From Algoriphagus kandeliae (GTDB lineage: Bacteria; Bacteroidota; Bacteroidia; Cytophagales; Cyclobacteriaceae), in contig NZ_SPSB01000003.1 of NCBI RefSeq assembly GCF_004571135.1, positions 558,001-622,000 on the forward strand: 64,000 nt of DNA, read 5' to 3'. How positions within the stretch are numbered: position 1 is the first letter of the stretch; the number at the start of each line of letters is the position of its first letter. Positions 18,078-30,773 of this stretch are shown one piece after another. The notes under the pieces were generated by a model. It did no database searches, was not told where the DNA came from, and saw nothing but the letters and a program-made list of their open reading frames with translations. The position numbers were made by a program, and so were the translations under genes.

Positions 18078-18720
18078 GGACCGAAAAGATGCCGGACTAA
18101 AGCTAGGAGAAGCATTGCTTTCCTATCAAAAAGACAATCCAATTGTCATAGGTATTCCACGAGGAGGTATCGAAACGGCATTCTATGTAGCCCAAAAACT
18201 GCATGCAGAAATGGTCCCCATTATTTCCAGAAAACTGGGTCATCCCCAACAGCCTGAATTTGCCATGGGCGCTATTGCTGAGGATGGGAGTTATTACCTA
18301 TCTCCTTGGGCAAAATCAGAAATAAGTGCAGATGATTTAGAATTTGTAAAAAACAAAGAAAAAGAAGAAATCAAGAGAAGGGTACAATTACTAAGGCATG
18401 GTAAACCTATTCCAAACCTTAAAGATCGAACCGTGATCGTAGTTGATGATGGAATTGCGACTGGTTCGACGCTTTTTGCTACCCTAAAACTTTGCCAAAA
18501 TCAACATCCCAAAAAGTTGATTGTAGCCGCTCCCATTTCGGGAATAGATGCTGCAAAACAACTTGTAAAAATGGCTGATAAAGTCTTGATTTTAGAGATC
18601 CCGGAAGACTTCCGGGCGGTGTCTCAGGGATACGAACGTTTTTCAAATCTCAATGATGAGGAAACGTTGGAATTCATGAGGAAATATGAACAAGAATATG
18701 GATCCCACTATTTAGGATGA
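18070..18720 (+). CDS. Phosphoribosyltransferase domain protein
   Basis: A 216-residue type I PRTase. The PRPP-binding loop VVDDGIATGST is at residues 124-134, preceded by PRGG (30-33) and SRKLGHPQQPEFAMGAIAEDG. I chose the ATG at 18070 because upstream in-frame codons lie deep in the hydrolase gene and GGGG immediately precedes this ATG. Proteins of this group carry a predicted purine/pyrimidine-type PRTase fold with no clear base-specificity hood, and occur with the alpha/beta hydrolase found upstream. Function beyond PRPP binding is unassigned. Confidence 0.82.
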   Translation: MFKDRKDAGLKLGEALLSYQKDNPIVIGIPRGGIETAFYVAQKLHAEMVPIISRKLGHPQQPEFAMGAIAEDGSYYLSPWAKSEISADDLEFVKNKEKEEIKRRVQLLRHGKPIPNLKDRTVIVVDDGIATGSTLFATLKLCQNQHPKKLIVAAPISGIDAAKQLVKMADKVLILEIPEDFRAVSQGYERFSNLNDEETLEFMRKYEQEYGSHYLG

Positions 18721-18769
18721 AAATCCACTACGGGACCAATATGTGTAACAATTAAAAAACTAAAAAGCC

Positions 18770-19207
18770 ATGGAAACCCTAATGCCCCATAAAGCATGCA
18801 TGTGGTTGGACCAGAGTCATGCAATATTAATTGGTTACTTACCAGACCATCCCTTCGTGGTGGAAGAAATCGAATCCCCTATAGAAAACCAGGTAAGGTT
18901 TGAAGGAGAAACAAGTGATAAGACCCGATTTATGAATTCCCAAGGTGGTCCTTCCAACAATGAAAACAAGAAAAACAATCAGGAGCGGGACCAACTGAAC
19001 AAATATTTCAAGGAACTCGAGGGGAAAGTATTGGGACTTGAGGAATTATTATTGATAGGACCTGGAATCACAAAAGCACAGTTCTTCAAGCAAATTCGAG
19101 ATAACAAAAAGTTTATCGAGATGAAAATTTTGATGAAGGACGCTGATAAAATGACTTACAATCAGCTTTTGGAAATGGTCAAAGGTCACTTTGCCATTAA
19201 TAATTAG
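18770..19207 (+). CDS. Hypothetical protein, possibly eRF1/pelota-like domain
   Basis: A 145-residue cytoplasmic protein. It begins with KACMWLDQSHAIL, has a charged Asn/Lys-rich linker (about 60-80) with NQERDQLNKYFKEL, then LEELLLIGPGITKAQFF and a terminal KMTYNQLLEMVKGHF. This pattern of a D-x-x-x-A strand and an L-x-GPG-x-x-K-x-x-F segment resembles bacterial relatives of eRF1/pelota domains, predicted to act at ribosomes. The similarity is from pattern only. It follows the PRTase by 49 bp and may share its transcript. It ends 6 bp from the convergent ribonucleotide reductase gene. Confidence 0.5.
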   Translation: METLMPHKACMWLDQSHAILIGYLPDHPFVVEEIESPIENQVRFEGETSDKTRFMNSQGGPSNNENKKNNQERDQLNKYFKELEGKVLGLEELLLIGPGITKAQFFKQIRDNKKFIEMKILMKDADKMTYNQLLEMVKGHFAINN

Positions 19208-19213
19208 ATAGGC

Positions 19214-20956
19214 TCAGCAAGGAAAGCTTTTATCCTTAAAAGTTTTGAGACCGGGATAAAGCATTTGTTCCCTTCCTGAATCTGTTCGAAAAACAGTTAA
19301 ACCCTTTACCCCTTCTTTCCAAGCTTGAAGATATATTTCCCCGATATCTTCAGGTTTGGTAGAGGCGGGCAAATTGATGGTTTTTGAAACCGCATTATCG
19401 GTAAACTTCTGAAAGGCCACCTGATGCTTTAGATGCCAAATGGGGTCGATTTCTGTTGCGGTTTGTAGAATAGCTTTATCCTTTTCACTCAATTCATGAC
19501 TATCAGCACAAGTCCCATCTTCGGCGATTTTTTGTTTTAATTCTTCTGAGAGCAACCCTTTTTCTTGGAGAAAATTTAATACTTGAGGCTGAATAGTCTG
19601 TAAAGTTTCTTCCCCTAAAACATTTCTCCTTTCAAAAGCCAAAGCAAATAATGGTTCAATGGAGGAAGAAGTATTTGCAATCAAGGAGATGGTTCCTGTA
19701 GGAGCAATACTAGTCAAAGTAGCATTCCGGATAGGGGTATGAGGGGCAAACACACTTTCTTCCCAATTAGGAAAACTGCCTCTTTTCTTAGCCAACTCCT
19801 GTGAAGCGAGGTGACTTTTTTCATTTATAAAACGCATCAATTCCTCTCCTAAATCCACCGCTTCTTGACTTCCATATGGAATCCCCAGTTGAATTAAAAA
19901 GTCAGCCCATCCCATCACACCCAAACCGATTTTTCGATTTGAAAGCGTGGCTTTTTTAATTTTTGAATTGGGGAAATGATTGACCTCAATCACATTGTCC
20001 AAAAAGCGAACTGCCATGGGAATTATTTCGCCTATCCTTTCCCAATCGGGTATCGACTTCCCTTTTGCCGACTTGATGAAATGGGTAAGGTTTATCGATC
20101 CCAAATTACAGGACTCATAAGGAAGCAGCGGAACTTCCCCGCAGGGATTGGTGGCCTGAATTTCACCTTGGTTTGGAGTAGGATTTTTTGAATTGATAGT
20201 ATCCAAAAAGATGACACCGGGATTTCCTGACTCCCAAGCTCCAAAGATCAGCTCCTCCCAAATTGCCTTGGGAGAAACCTTATTCAAAACTTTCTGGGTG
20301 CGGGGATTAATAAGACTCCAGGGTTTATCAGTTTCAAGGTGCTTCATAAACTGATCCGTAATCCCTACTGATAAGTTGAAGTGTCTGACCCGATTTTCCT
20401 TTGATCCTAAGCGCATAAACTCAAAAATATCGGGATGATCAACGTTCATAATCCCCATGTTCGCTCCTAAGCGTTTTCCTCCTTGCTTGACATGGTCGCT
20501 GGAAAAATTAAAGAGCTCCAAAAAGGAAACCGGACCGGAGGATGTACCTCCATGCTTACTAACTCTATCCCCTTTAGGCCTGAGCTTTGAAAAATTAAAG
20601 CCAGTCCCTCCACCCTTTTGCTGTACCAAGGCTGCCATCTTCAAGGTGTCGAAAATTCCGCTTAAACTATCTCGAACAGGCAAAACAAAACAGGCACTCA
20701 ATTGCCCATATCCGGTTCCGGCATTCATCAGTGTCGTTGAATTGGGTAGAAAATCCAATTCTGACATCATTCTAAAAAATTGTCCTTCCCAATAGTCTGC
20801 GTCTTTCTGCTTCCCCCACTTTAATTCAGCACTTGCTACTTTTTTAGCAACTCGAAGAAACATCTCTTCCGGTGTCTCAATGACCTTTCCGGAATGATCC
20901 TGGACCAAGTATCGCTCTTCCAAAACCCGAATCGAATTTTCGCTAAGCTGCTTCAT
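19214..20956 (-). CDS. nrdJ: Adenosylcobalamin-dependent (class II) ribonucleotide reductase
   Basis: Reduces ribonucleotides to deoxyribonucleotides without oxygen. The ATG at 20956 (580 residues) fits the family start MKQLSENS better than the upstream alternative. Catalytic residues are intact: first redox Cys C89 in SACFVLPV, then N270-P-C272-G-E274 (radical Cys with Asn and Glu), and partner Cys C283 in SCNLGSINL. GGGTGFNFSKLRP forms the substrate loop. This is the short form; the long C-terminal zinc-type Cys tail of many NrdJ proteins is missing and the protein ends SFPC. Class II rather than class I is inferred from the GGGTGF/NPCGE sequence type. No AdoCbl riboswitch is visible upstream. 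Confidence 0.85.
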   Translation of the reverse strand: MKQLSENSIRVLEERYLVQDHSGKVIETPEEMFLRVAKKVASAELKWGKQKDADYWEGQFFRMMSELDFLPNSTTLMNAGTGYGQLSACFVLPVRDSLSGIFDTLKMAALVQQKGGGTGFNFSKLRPKGDRVSKHGGTSSGPVSFLELFNFSSDHVKQGGKRLGANMGIMNVDHPDIFEFMRLGSKENRVRHFNLSVGITDQFMKHLETDKPWSLINPRTQKVLNKVSPKAIWEELIFGAWESGNPGVIFLDTINSKNPTPNQGEIQATNPCGEVPLLPYESCNLGSINLTHFIKSAKGKSIPDWERIGEIIPMAVRFLDNVIEVNHFPNSKIKKATLSNRKIGLGVMGWADFLIQLGIPYGSQEAVDLGEELMRFINEKSHLASQELAKKRGSFPNWEESVFAPHTPIRNATLTSIAPTGTISLIANTSSSIEPLFALAFERRNVLGEETLQTIQPQVLNFLQEKGLLSEELKQKIAEDGTCADSHELSEKDKAILQTATEIDPIWHLKHQVAFQKFTDNAVSKTINLPASTKPEDIGEIYLQAWKEGVKGLTVFRTDSGREQMLYPGLKTFKDKSFPC

Positions 20957-21049
20957 GTGAATTGAGATGCAATACTGGAATTTACCCAATTACTGCGGCT
21001 TTTCCTTTTTTGGGAAAGAAAAAGAGGCTATCTCAATTTTTAATTTGTT

Positions 21050-21074
21050 GTCAGACTGAGCGGAGTCGAAGTCT
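21050..21074. repeat. Palindromic dispersed-repeat-like element
   Basis: GTCAGACTGAGCGGAGTCGA followed by AGTCT contains AGACT/AGTCT and GACT/AGTC inverted arms. This kind of GACTGAGCGnAGTCGAAGTC block recurs between genes in many Bacteroidota. It lies between two minus-strand genes, upstream of nrdJ and 72 bp after the GH97 stop. Copy number in this genome cannot be checked here. Confidence 0.45.
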
Positions 21075-21145
21075 ATTTTAATTGGAGAAGATATTTCGAC
21101 TTTGCTAATGAAATGGAATGCGTTTAGGGTACAGCCCCTACTAGA

Positions 21146-24836
<3,691 letters not shown>

Positions 24837-24848
24837 ACCTTTTTAAAG

Positions 24849-26036
24849 ATGCAGGCTCTTTGGAAATTTCTAGCACTCGGTATTTTAATTATATTCACTA
24901 AAACCATGGCTCAATCTCAAGTTAACTATGACGAAAGTAAGGTTCCTGCCCTTCATCTGCCTTCACTTTTTATTAGCGAAAAAGGAGAGGTTATCGATTC
25001 TCGTGAGAAATGGGAGGCTATTCGAAAACCCGAGATTTTTAGGCTATTTCAAACAGAGGTGTATGGTCAAATCCCTAAAGATTTTGACGAGATAAGTTTT
25101 GAAGTCACCAAAAGGTCTAATCATCAATTTGATTTGATCGCTAACCTTGAGGAGGTTGATATTAAAATCCGGCGCGGTGAGAAAACGCACGTCATGAGAC
25201 TAAATGTTTTTTTACCCAAAGAAATGGAAGAGCCTGCCCCTATAATTTTGCTAATAAACCATAGACAAAAGGCAGAAGATGGTTCCTTGGCGGAAGAGGG
25301 CTATTGGCCTGTCGCCGAATTGATCCAAAAGGGATTTGCTACAGCTTCATTTCATGCAGAGACAGTGGCACCAGATGACATCCAAAGGTTCTCCGGTGGC
25401 ATTTTGACTAACCTTTATCCTGAGCAGCTGGATAAGAAAGATGGACTAAAAGCCCTCGGTGCATGGGGATGGGGAGCTATGAGAGCAATGGATTATTTTG
25501 AGCAGCATGAGGCAATCAATGCAAAAAAATCCGTTTTGGTAGGACATTCCAGGTCTGGAAAATCTGCCCTTTGGACATCTGCCAATGATCCACGCTGGGC
25601 GATCACCTATGCTAATGAGTCAGGCTGCGGTGGAGCAGCTCTTTCAAAAAGAAAATTTGGAGAAACCGTTGAGATCATTAATAATGCTTTTCCGCATTGG
25701 TTTGCAGAAAATTTCAAAAAATACAATGGTGCCGAAGAATCACTTCCCCTAGATCAGCACATGCTTCCAGCTTTGATTGCTCCAAGGGCCGTCTATTTTG
25801 CAAGTTCAAAGGACGATCAATGGGCCGATCCCAAAGGTGAATATCTTAGTCTTCAAATAGGAAGCCAGGTTTTTTCAAGGATTTATGACCAAGAAAGTCC
25901 ATTTAAGCTTTCATTTGAAGAACTCAAAGGTCCGGTCCACTCCAAAACTCTAGGATACCATATCAGGGAAGGAGAACATGGTCTTACTTGGGGGGACTGG
26001 AGTATTTTCTTGGAATTTGTTGAACAAGTATGGTAG
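24849..26036 (+). CDS. CE15-like glucuronoyl esterase, secreted
   Basis: A 395-residue alpha/beta hydrolase with a signal peptide (to about residue 22, MAQSQ). The diagnostic GHSRSGKSA motif carries nucleophile S234; ANESGCGGAALS provides the second conserved Glu-containing segment, and HIREGEHGLTWGDW the catalytic His. In CE15 the Arg after Ser stabilises the oxyanion and the enzymes cut ester links between glucuronoyl groups and alcohols (for example lignin). The motif agrees with bacterial CE15; true substrate unproven. Same unit as the PhoPQ-related esterase. Confidence 0.85.
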   Translation: MQALWKFLALGILIIFTKTMAQSQVNYDESKVPALHLPSLFISEKGEVIDSREKWEAIRKPEIFRLFQTEVYGQIPKDFDEISFEVTKRSNHQFDLIANLEEVDIKIRRGEKTHVMRLNVFLPKEMEEPAPIILLINHRQKAEDGSLAEEGYWPVAELIQKGFATASFHAETVAPDDIQRFSGGILTNLYPEQLDKKDGLKALGAWGWGAMRAMDYFEQHEAINAKKSVLVGHSRSGKSALWTSANDPRWAITYANESGCGGAALSKRKFGETVEIINNAFPHWFAENFKKYNGAEESLPLDQHMLPALIAPRAVYFASSKDDQWADPKGEYLSLQIGSQVFSRIYDQESPFKLSFEELKGPVHSKTLGYHIREGEHGLTWGDWSIFLEFVEQVW

Positions 26037-26187
26037 CCAACCCTAAATAGACTAGATAATTTTTATCATTTCGAAATGAAATAAAGGGATTCTCATAAAC
26101 TATTTAAATTATAAAGTTTCAGAAATTAAGAAGGAGGAATTATCTTAAGAATTCAATCAAAATGACTCTTAAACCCTAATAACATCA

Positions 26188-27657
26188 ATGATGAAAAAAC
26201 CCGAAAATCCCAATTCTGGACAGTCCAGAAGAGAATTTATAAAAAATGCAGCCATTGCTTCATCTTTTTTTATCGTGCCAAGGAATGTTCTTGGCGGTGT
26301 AGGCTTCACAGCTCCATCTGATCAACTTGTGCTTGCAGCGATAGGTGCAGGTGGAAAAGGGGCCAGTGATATTGAACTTGCATCAGTAGGCGGAAGAGAA
26401 CGAGTGGTCGCTCTTTGTGATGTGGACTTCTCAGGTTCTGCCAAACAATCGGTAGAGCGATTCCCTACAGCAAAGCTTTATGCAGACTACCGGGAAATGT
26501 TGGATAAGGAAAAAGATATTGATGCAGTGACTATTTCCACTCCGGACCATGTCCATGGACCTGCCGCCAAATACGCCATGGAGCGAGGCAAACATGTCTA
26601 TGTACAAAAACCAATGACACATAATATTCGAGAAGCAAGAATGCTTACCGAAATGGCCCGAACCCAAAAAGTAGTTACCCAAATGGGAAATCAGGGCGGG
26701 TCAAATCCTTTGCTGAAATTGGTGCAACAGTGGATTGATGAGGATAGAATCGGTGCTGTATCCAAAGTACAAATCTGGACCAATCGTCCTGTTTGGCCTC
26801 AAGGAGGAGCTTTTCCAAAGGCCGATCCAAGTTCCAAACCGGATGCTTTGGAATGGGACCTTTGGTTAGGGCCTGCGCCTGAAATCCCATTTACACCAAA
26901 CCTCCATCCATTCAACTGGAGAGGATGGTGGGATTATGGAACAGGAGCCTTGGGAGATGTAGGTTGTCACTTAATTGATATTCCTTTCAGAACATTAGGA
27001 CTTCATTATCCAAAAGATGCAGAATGTAGCGTAGGCTCTGTATTCAGTCAGATGTGGACTCCAGATTATCATCCGGAAGGTTGTCCAGCATCTTCTTTCA
27101 TAACCCTGCATTTTGATGCAACCAGCAAGAGCAAATCCCCAATTGAAATGACTTGGATGGATGGAGGAATTCGTCCAGCGCACCCGGATATTATCCCTGC
27201 AAATGACGACATAGGAGGAGCCAATTCTGCAAATGGGGTTTTAATCATCGGAGAAAAGGGAATCATTTCCACCAACATCAATGACTCTTCGCCTTTGATG
27301 CCAAAGCTGTATTTGAACGACGGTACAAAAGAAGAAGGCCCACAAAGCGAAGAAGGATTCGAGCGGGAATATGGCCATCAGCGACTTTGGGTGGAAGCAT
27401 GTAAGGCTGGGTTCAATTCACCAGAGCACCAAGGACTCACTTCATCCTTCGATTACGCAGGCCCAATGACCGAGACTGTGTTGATGGGTAACTTGGCGAT
27501 CAGAAGCTACATGCTCCGAAGAGAAAATGCTCAGGGACGCCAAGAATTCTTTGCACGGAAAAAACTCCTTTGGGATGGTGAAAACATGCGAATCACCAAC
27601 TTGGAAGAAGCCAATCAGTTTGTTGGAAGACAATACCGACAAGGCTTTGAAGTGTAA
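26188..27657 (+). CDS. Gfo/Idh/MocA oxidoreductase with Tat signal
   Basis: A 489-residue NAD(P)-binding oxidoreductase exported folded: a twin-arginine motif S13-R-R-E-F-I-K19 precedes a hydrophobic stretch to about residue 40. The Rossmann fold begins LAAIGAGGKGASD; VYVQKPMTHN occupies the usual EKP site, with Gln instead of Glu, a variant common in exported members. A GDVGCHLIDIPF segment supplies a catalytic-type His. Exported members act on sugars in the periplasm with a pre-bound cofactor. It follows the esterase genes by 151 bp. Confidence 0.88.
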   Translation: MMKKPENPNSGQSRREFIKNAAIASSFFIVPRNVLGGVGFTAPSDQLVLAAIGAGGKGASDIELASVGGRERVVALCDVDFSGSAKQSVERFPTAKLYADYREMLDKEKDIDAVTISTPDHVHGPAAKYAMERGKHVYVQKPMTHNIREARMLTEMARTQKVVTQMGNQGGSNPLLKLVQQWIDEDRIGAVSKVQIWTNRPVWPQGGAFPKADPSSKPDALEWDLWLGPAPEIPFTPNLHPFNWRGWWDYGTGALGDVGCHLIDIPFRTLGLHYPKDAECSVGSVFSQMWTPDYHPEGCPASSFITLHFDATSKSKSPIEMTWMDGGIRPAHPDIIPANDDIGGANSANGVLIIGEKGIISTNINDSSPLMPKLYLNDGTKEEGPQSEEGFEREYGHQRLWVEACKAGFNSPEHQGLTSSFDYAGPMTETVLMGNLAIRSYMLRRENAQGRQEFFARKKLLWDGENMRITNLEEANQFVGRQYRQGFEV

Positions 27658-27738
27658 TCCAGAGGTGGCAGTTTTCAGTGAGTAGTAGGCAAACTATTTA
27701 TCTTGAAAGCTTCCAGTGCATACAACTCAATTAGTTGG

Positions 27739-27779
27739 ACCGTGGGTGGAAACGCTCACGGTTCTTTTGTGTTTTTTTG
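27739..27779 (+). terminator. Rho-independent terminator
   Basis: ACCGTGGGTG and CGCTCACGGT pair over 10 bp (two G-T wobbles) around GAAA, then TCTTTTGTGTTTTTTTG. It ends the Gfo/Idh/MocA transcript before the zinc dehydrogenase gene. Confidence 0.85.
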
Positions 27780-27807
27780 AGAGATTTAAAATTTAAAACT
27801 TCAACCG

Positions 27808-28845
27808 ATGAAAGCCCTTCTTGTCGAATCCTTCCAGAGTGTCCCAAAAATCACTCAAGTTACCGACCCTATCGCACCCGAAGACGGAGTAGTTTTAAAA
27901 GTTAAGGCCACAGGCTTATGTCGAAGTGATTGGCATGGTTGGATGGGGCATGATTCTGATATCAAATTACCACATGTTCCGGGACATGAATTTGCCGGAG
28001 AAATCGTAGAGGTCGGAAAGGAAGTAAAAAACTGGAAAATCGGAGAGCGAGTGACCGTTCCTTTTGTTTGTGCCTGTGGCATTTGCCCAACCTGTCAAAG
28101 TGGAAATCAGCAAATATGTGACAATCAATTTCAGCCCGGATTTACACATTGGGGCTCTTTTGCTGAATATGTAGCTGTTTATCGAGCAGACACCAATCTG
28201 GTTGCGCTGCCTGATTCAGTTAGTTTTGAGTCAGCTGCAAGTTTGGGATGCCGCTTTGCCACTTCCTTTAGAGCCATCGTTGCTCAAGGTCAGGTAAAAG
28301 GAGGGGAATGGGTGGCTATTCACGGTTGTGGCGGAGTCGGCCTTTCTGCCATTATGATTGCCTCAGCATTAGGGGCAAAAGTGATTGCGGTTGATATTTC
28401 TGAAGTAAAACTAAACCTAGCCCAAGTTGCCGGAGCATCCATCCTACTCAATGGAAAATTGGGAGATATTGCTTCTCAAATCCAAGAACTAACGAAAGGC
28501 GGAGTTCATGTATCTGTAGATGCGCTTGGAAGTCGAATTACCTGTGCAAATTCCATTTTAAGTTTGCGAAAACGAGGCAAACATATCCAAGTTGGCTTAA
28601 TGGCTGGTACCGAAGAAAATCCTCCTATTCCTATGCATTTGGTAATCGCAAAAGAACTGGAAATTCTAGGAAGTCATGGAATGCAAGCTTATGCCTATGA
28701 TGACTTGATGCGAATGATTTTGCAGGGTAAATTGAATCCTGAAAAACTTATTGGTAAAAGGATAAGCTTAGATGATGCTGTAGATGAACTTCCTCGAATG
28801 GATGAATTTCGGGATTCAGGCATGTCCATGATCAATCGATTTTAA
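27808..28845 (+). CDS. Zinc-dependent alcohol dehydrogenase family protein
   Basis: A 345-residue medium-chain dehydrogenase, cytoplasmic, oxidising alcohols or polyols with NAD(P). Catalytic zinc ligands C38 and H60 with E61 (PGHEFAGE) and structural zinc ligands C90, C93, C96 and C104 are all present. The nucleotide-binding motif is GCGGVGLSA followed by the strand-end VIAVDIS, whose Asp favours NAD. Substrate unknown. It has its own transcript after the upstream terminator and is followed 18 bp later by a small membrane protein gene. Confidence 0.88.
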   Translation: MKALLVESFQSVPKITQVTDPIAPEDGVVLKVKATGLCRSDWHGWMGHDSDIKLPHVPGHEFAGEIVEVGKEVKNWKIGERVTVPFVCACGICPTCQSGNQQICDNQFQPGFTHWGSFAEYVAVYRADTNLVALPDSVSFESAASLGCRFATSFRAIVAQGQVKGGEWVAIHGCGGVGLSAIMIASALGAKVIAVDISEVKLNLAQVAGASILLNGKLGDIASQIQELTKGGVHVSVDALGSRITCANSILSLRKRGKHIQVGLMAGTEENPPIPMHLVIAKELEILGSHGMQAYAYDDLMRMILQGKLNPEKLIGKRISLDDAVDELPRMDEFRDSGMSMINRF

Positions 28846-28863
28846 ACTAGGGTATCAAAAATT

Positions 28864-29055
28864 ATGAGCTCGAAAAAGCGTTGGTTTATTCAATCAGTAT
28901 CCGGATTGCTTTTGACCGGAACGGGTCTATCTATGTGCATAGACGCAGGACTAAACAAACTATCTGGAGATCCTTGGTTTTGGTACGGGACAGCTGGATT
29001 AGTTGTTTTTCAAGCAGGCCTAAGTTTAGTGATTGATGGAGTAAGATTTCGATGA
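28864..29055 (+). CDS. Small two-span membrane protein, unknown
   Basis: A 63-residue protein with a basic N-terminus (SSKKRW) and two hydrophobic spans (about 8-26 and 37-58) separated by DAGLNKLSGDPWFWYG. No function recognised. The 18-bp spacing indicates co-transcription with the zinc dehydrogenase. Confidence 0.6.
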   Translation: MSSKKRWFIQSVSGLLLTGTGLSMCIDAGLNKLSGDPWFWYGTAGLVVFQAGLSLVIDGVRFR

Positions 29056-29127
29056 AGGGATTAATCCTTTGCTCAAAAAAATTGTCTAACTAGCAGATAA
29101 AATCCAACCCAGCAAACCTTTAAAACT

Positions 29128-29634
29128 ATGTTGAAAAAAATCACTATCGGGATTGTTTTGATTTTGGTAGCTATCCAATTCATCCCTGCCGAAAAAAACG
29201 AGTCCAATGATCAGACTTTTGATATCAGCAAAAGCTATGACCTCCCGGACCAAGTAGCCACCATTATGAAAGGTGCCTGCAATGATTGCCATACCAATTT
29301 GACCCGCTATCCTTGGTATTCGAATATCCAACCGGTAAAATACTTTCTGGCAGATCATGTTCAAGAAGGAAAACAACATTTGAATTTTTCAGAATTTACC
29401 AAGCTTCCCCTTGCTGTCCAGAACCACAAACTGGAAGAAGTCATCGAAACGGTAGAAAGCAAGGAAATGCCTTTGGAGTCTTATACCTATTTCGGATTGC
29501 ATCCGGAAGCTGATCTTACTGACGAGGAGCGGGAGGTTTTAATCAACTGGGCAAAGGAACAAATGGCCTATTTAGCCGCCACCTATCCTGCGGATAGTTT
29601 GGTCATGAAGCGAAGAACTCCATCAAGTCAATAA
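29128..29634 (+). CDS. Haem-binding domain protein, membrane-anchored
   Basis: A 168-residue protein with one N-terminal membrane anchor (4-20) and a periplasmic haem-binding domain: C51-N-D-C54-H55, then TRYPWYSNIQPV, a segment constant in this family. It ends EREVLINWAKEQ. Covalent c-type haem attachment is expected. Likely an electron-transfer or redox-sensing role; no oxidase genes are adjacent. Confidence 0.82.
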   Translation: MLKKITIGIVLILVAIQFIPAEKNESNDQTFDISKSYDLPDQVATIMKGACNDCHTNLTRYPWYSNIQPVKYFLADHVQEGKQHLNFSEFTKLPLAVQNHKLEEVIETVESKEMPLESYTYFGLHPEADLTDEEREVLINWAKEQMAYLAATYPADSLVMKRRTPSSQ

Positions 29635-29642
29635 AAAACGAC

Positions 29643-29678
29643 AAAATGGCCCAAATCTACCGGGTCATTTTTATTTTG
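29643..29678 (+). terminator. Rho-independent terminator
   Basis: AAATGGCCC and GGGTCATTT pair (one wobble) around an 8-9-nt loop, followed by TTATTTTG, just after the haem-binding gene stop. Confidence 0.7.
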
Positions 29679-29771
29679 TATCCATGAAATCGAGCATGAA
29701 GCGAGCGATACACAGAGAGATGATTATGATTGCGAGCTTCCATGTGACCTTTGAAAAACAATTATAAACAC

Positions 29772-30773
29772 ATGAAAAAAACAAAGGAAGATGAAGTCCG
29801 CTGGGGAATCATCGGGGTTGGTGACGTATGCGAAGTCAAATCTGCCCCTGCTATGAATTTGGTTCCTCATAGTCGCTTGGTAGCTGTCATGCGTAGAAAT
29901 GAGGAAAAGGTGAAGGACTACGCCAAAAGACATGGAGTCCCCAAGTGGTATACAGATGCAAAGTCCTTGATAGAAGATCCAGAAGTAAACGCTATTTACA
30001 TAGCCACACCTCCTTACATGCACCTTCCCTATACAGAAATGGCGGCAAATGCCGGAAAACCCGTGTACGTTGAAAAACCTATGGCCAGAACATTCTCAGA
30101 ATGCGAAGCCATGATCAAAGTATGTGAAGAAGCGGGCGTCCCCCTGTTTGTGGCTTACTATCGAAGAGCACTTCCTCATTTTGTCAAAATTAAAGAGCTT
30201 TTAAATCGGGGAGAAATAGGTATAATAAGGACCGTTCATATTCAAATGCAGCAAGAAGCTGAACCTGAAATCATTGCCAAGTTGGAGAACAACTGGCGAG
30301 TCATTCCTGAGATAGCAGGAGGAGGATATTTTTATGATTTGGCATCCCATCAATTAGACTTGCTTCAGTTCTTTTTTGGAAAAATCACCCATGCTTCTGG
30401 TTTTGCTACCAATCAAGCCAGATTATATCCGGCTGAAGATATGGTGGTAGGAAGCTATGCATTTGAAAACGGAGTCATGGGAAGCGGAAACTGGTGCTTT
30501 ACCAGTGCCAAAGAAACCCAAATTGATCAAATCACTATTGATGGCAGCAAAGGTCAGATTCAATTTGAGACCTTTGGCAAAGGAGAGTTTACACTTCTCC
30601 GAGATGGAGAGGAACCAAAACATTTTCACCTTGAATTACCCAAGCATATCCAACAGCCTTTGATTCAAAAAATTGTGGATGATTTATTGGGTAAAGACAA
30701 GTCACCTAGTACCGGTCACAGCGCTTCTTGGACCAATTGGGCTTTGGAAGAAATCACCAAAGGGAAGGTTTAG
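29772..30773 (+). CDS. Gfo/Idh/MocA family oxidoreductase, cytoplasmic
   Basis: A 333-residue NAD(P)-dependent sugar oxidoreductase. The ATG at 29772 is preferred; an in-frame TTG 21 bp earlier is less likely. Rossmann motif WGIIGVGDVCEV; canonical EKP in VYVEKPMAR; catalytic-type GGGYFYDLASHQLDLLQFFFG. No signal peptide, unlike the Tat-exported homologue 2 kb upstream, so the two act in different compartments. Substrate unknown. Confidence 0.87.
   Translation: MKKTKEDEVRWGIIGVGDVCEVKSAPAMNLVPHSRLVAVMRRNEEKVKDYAKRHGVPKWYTDAKSLIEDPEVNAIYIATPPYMHLPYTEMAANAGKPVYVEKPMARTFSECEAMIKVCEEAGVPLFVAYYRRALPHFVKIKELLNRGEIGIIRTVHIQMQQEAEPEIIAKLENNWRVIPEIAGGGYFYDLASHQLDLLQFFFGKITHASGFATNQARLYPAEDMVVGSYAFENGVMGSGNWCFTSAKETQIDQITIDGSKGQIQFETFGKGEFTLLRDGEEPKHFHLELPKHIQQPLIQKIVDDLLGKDKSPSTGHSASWTNWALEEITKGKV

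Noticed and set aside
19205-19216. TGC followed by TGA at the nrdJ end, as possible selenocysteine
   Set aside because: Readthrough would continue into sequence antisense to the neighbouring gene, no SECIS-like stem is apparent, and family members end nearby.
20957-21145. B12 riboswitch upstream of the B12-dependent reductase
   Set aside because: No GCCACTG B12-box or surrounding stems are visible in the 189-bp gap.
26131-26140. AAGGAGGAAT, a strong Shine-Dalgarno-like sequence
   Set aside because: No start codon at a useful distance, and Bacteroidota rarely use Shine-Dalgarno sites.
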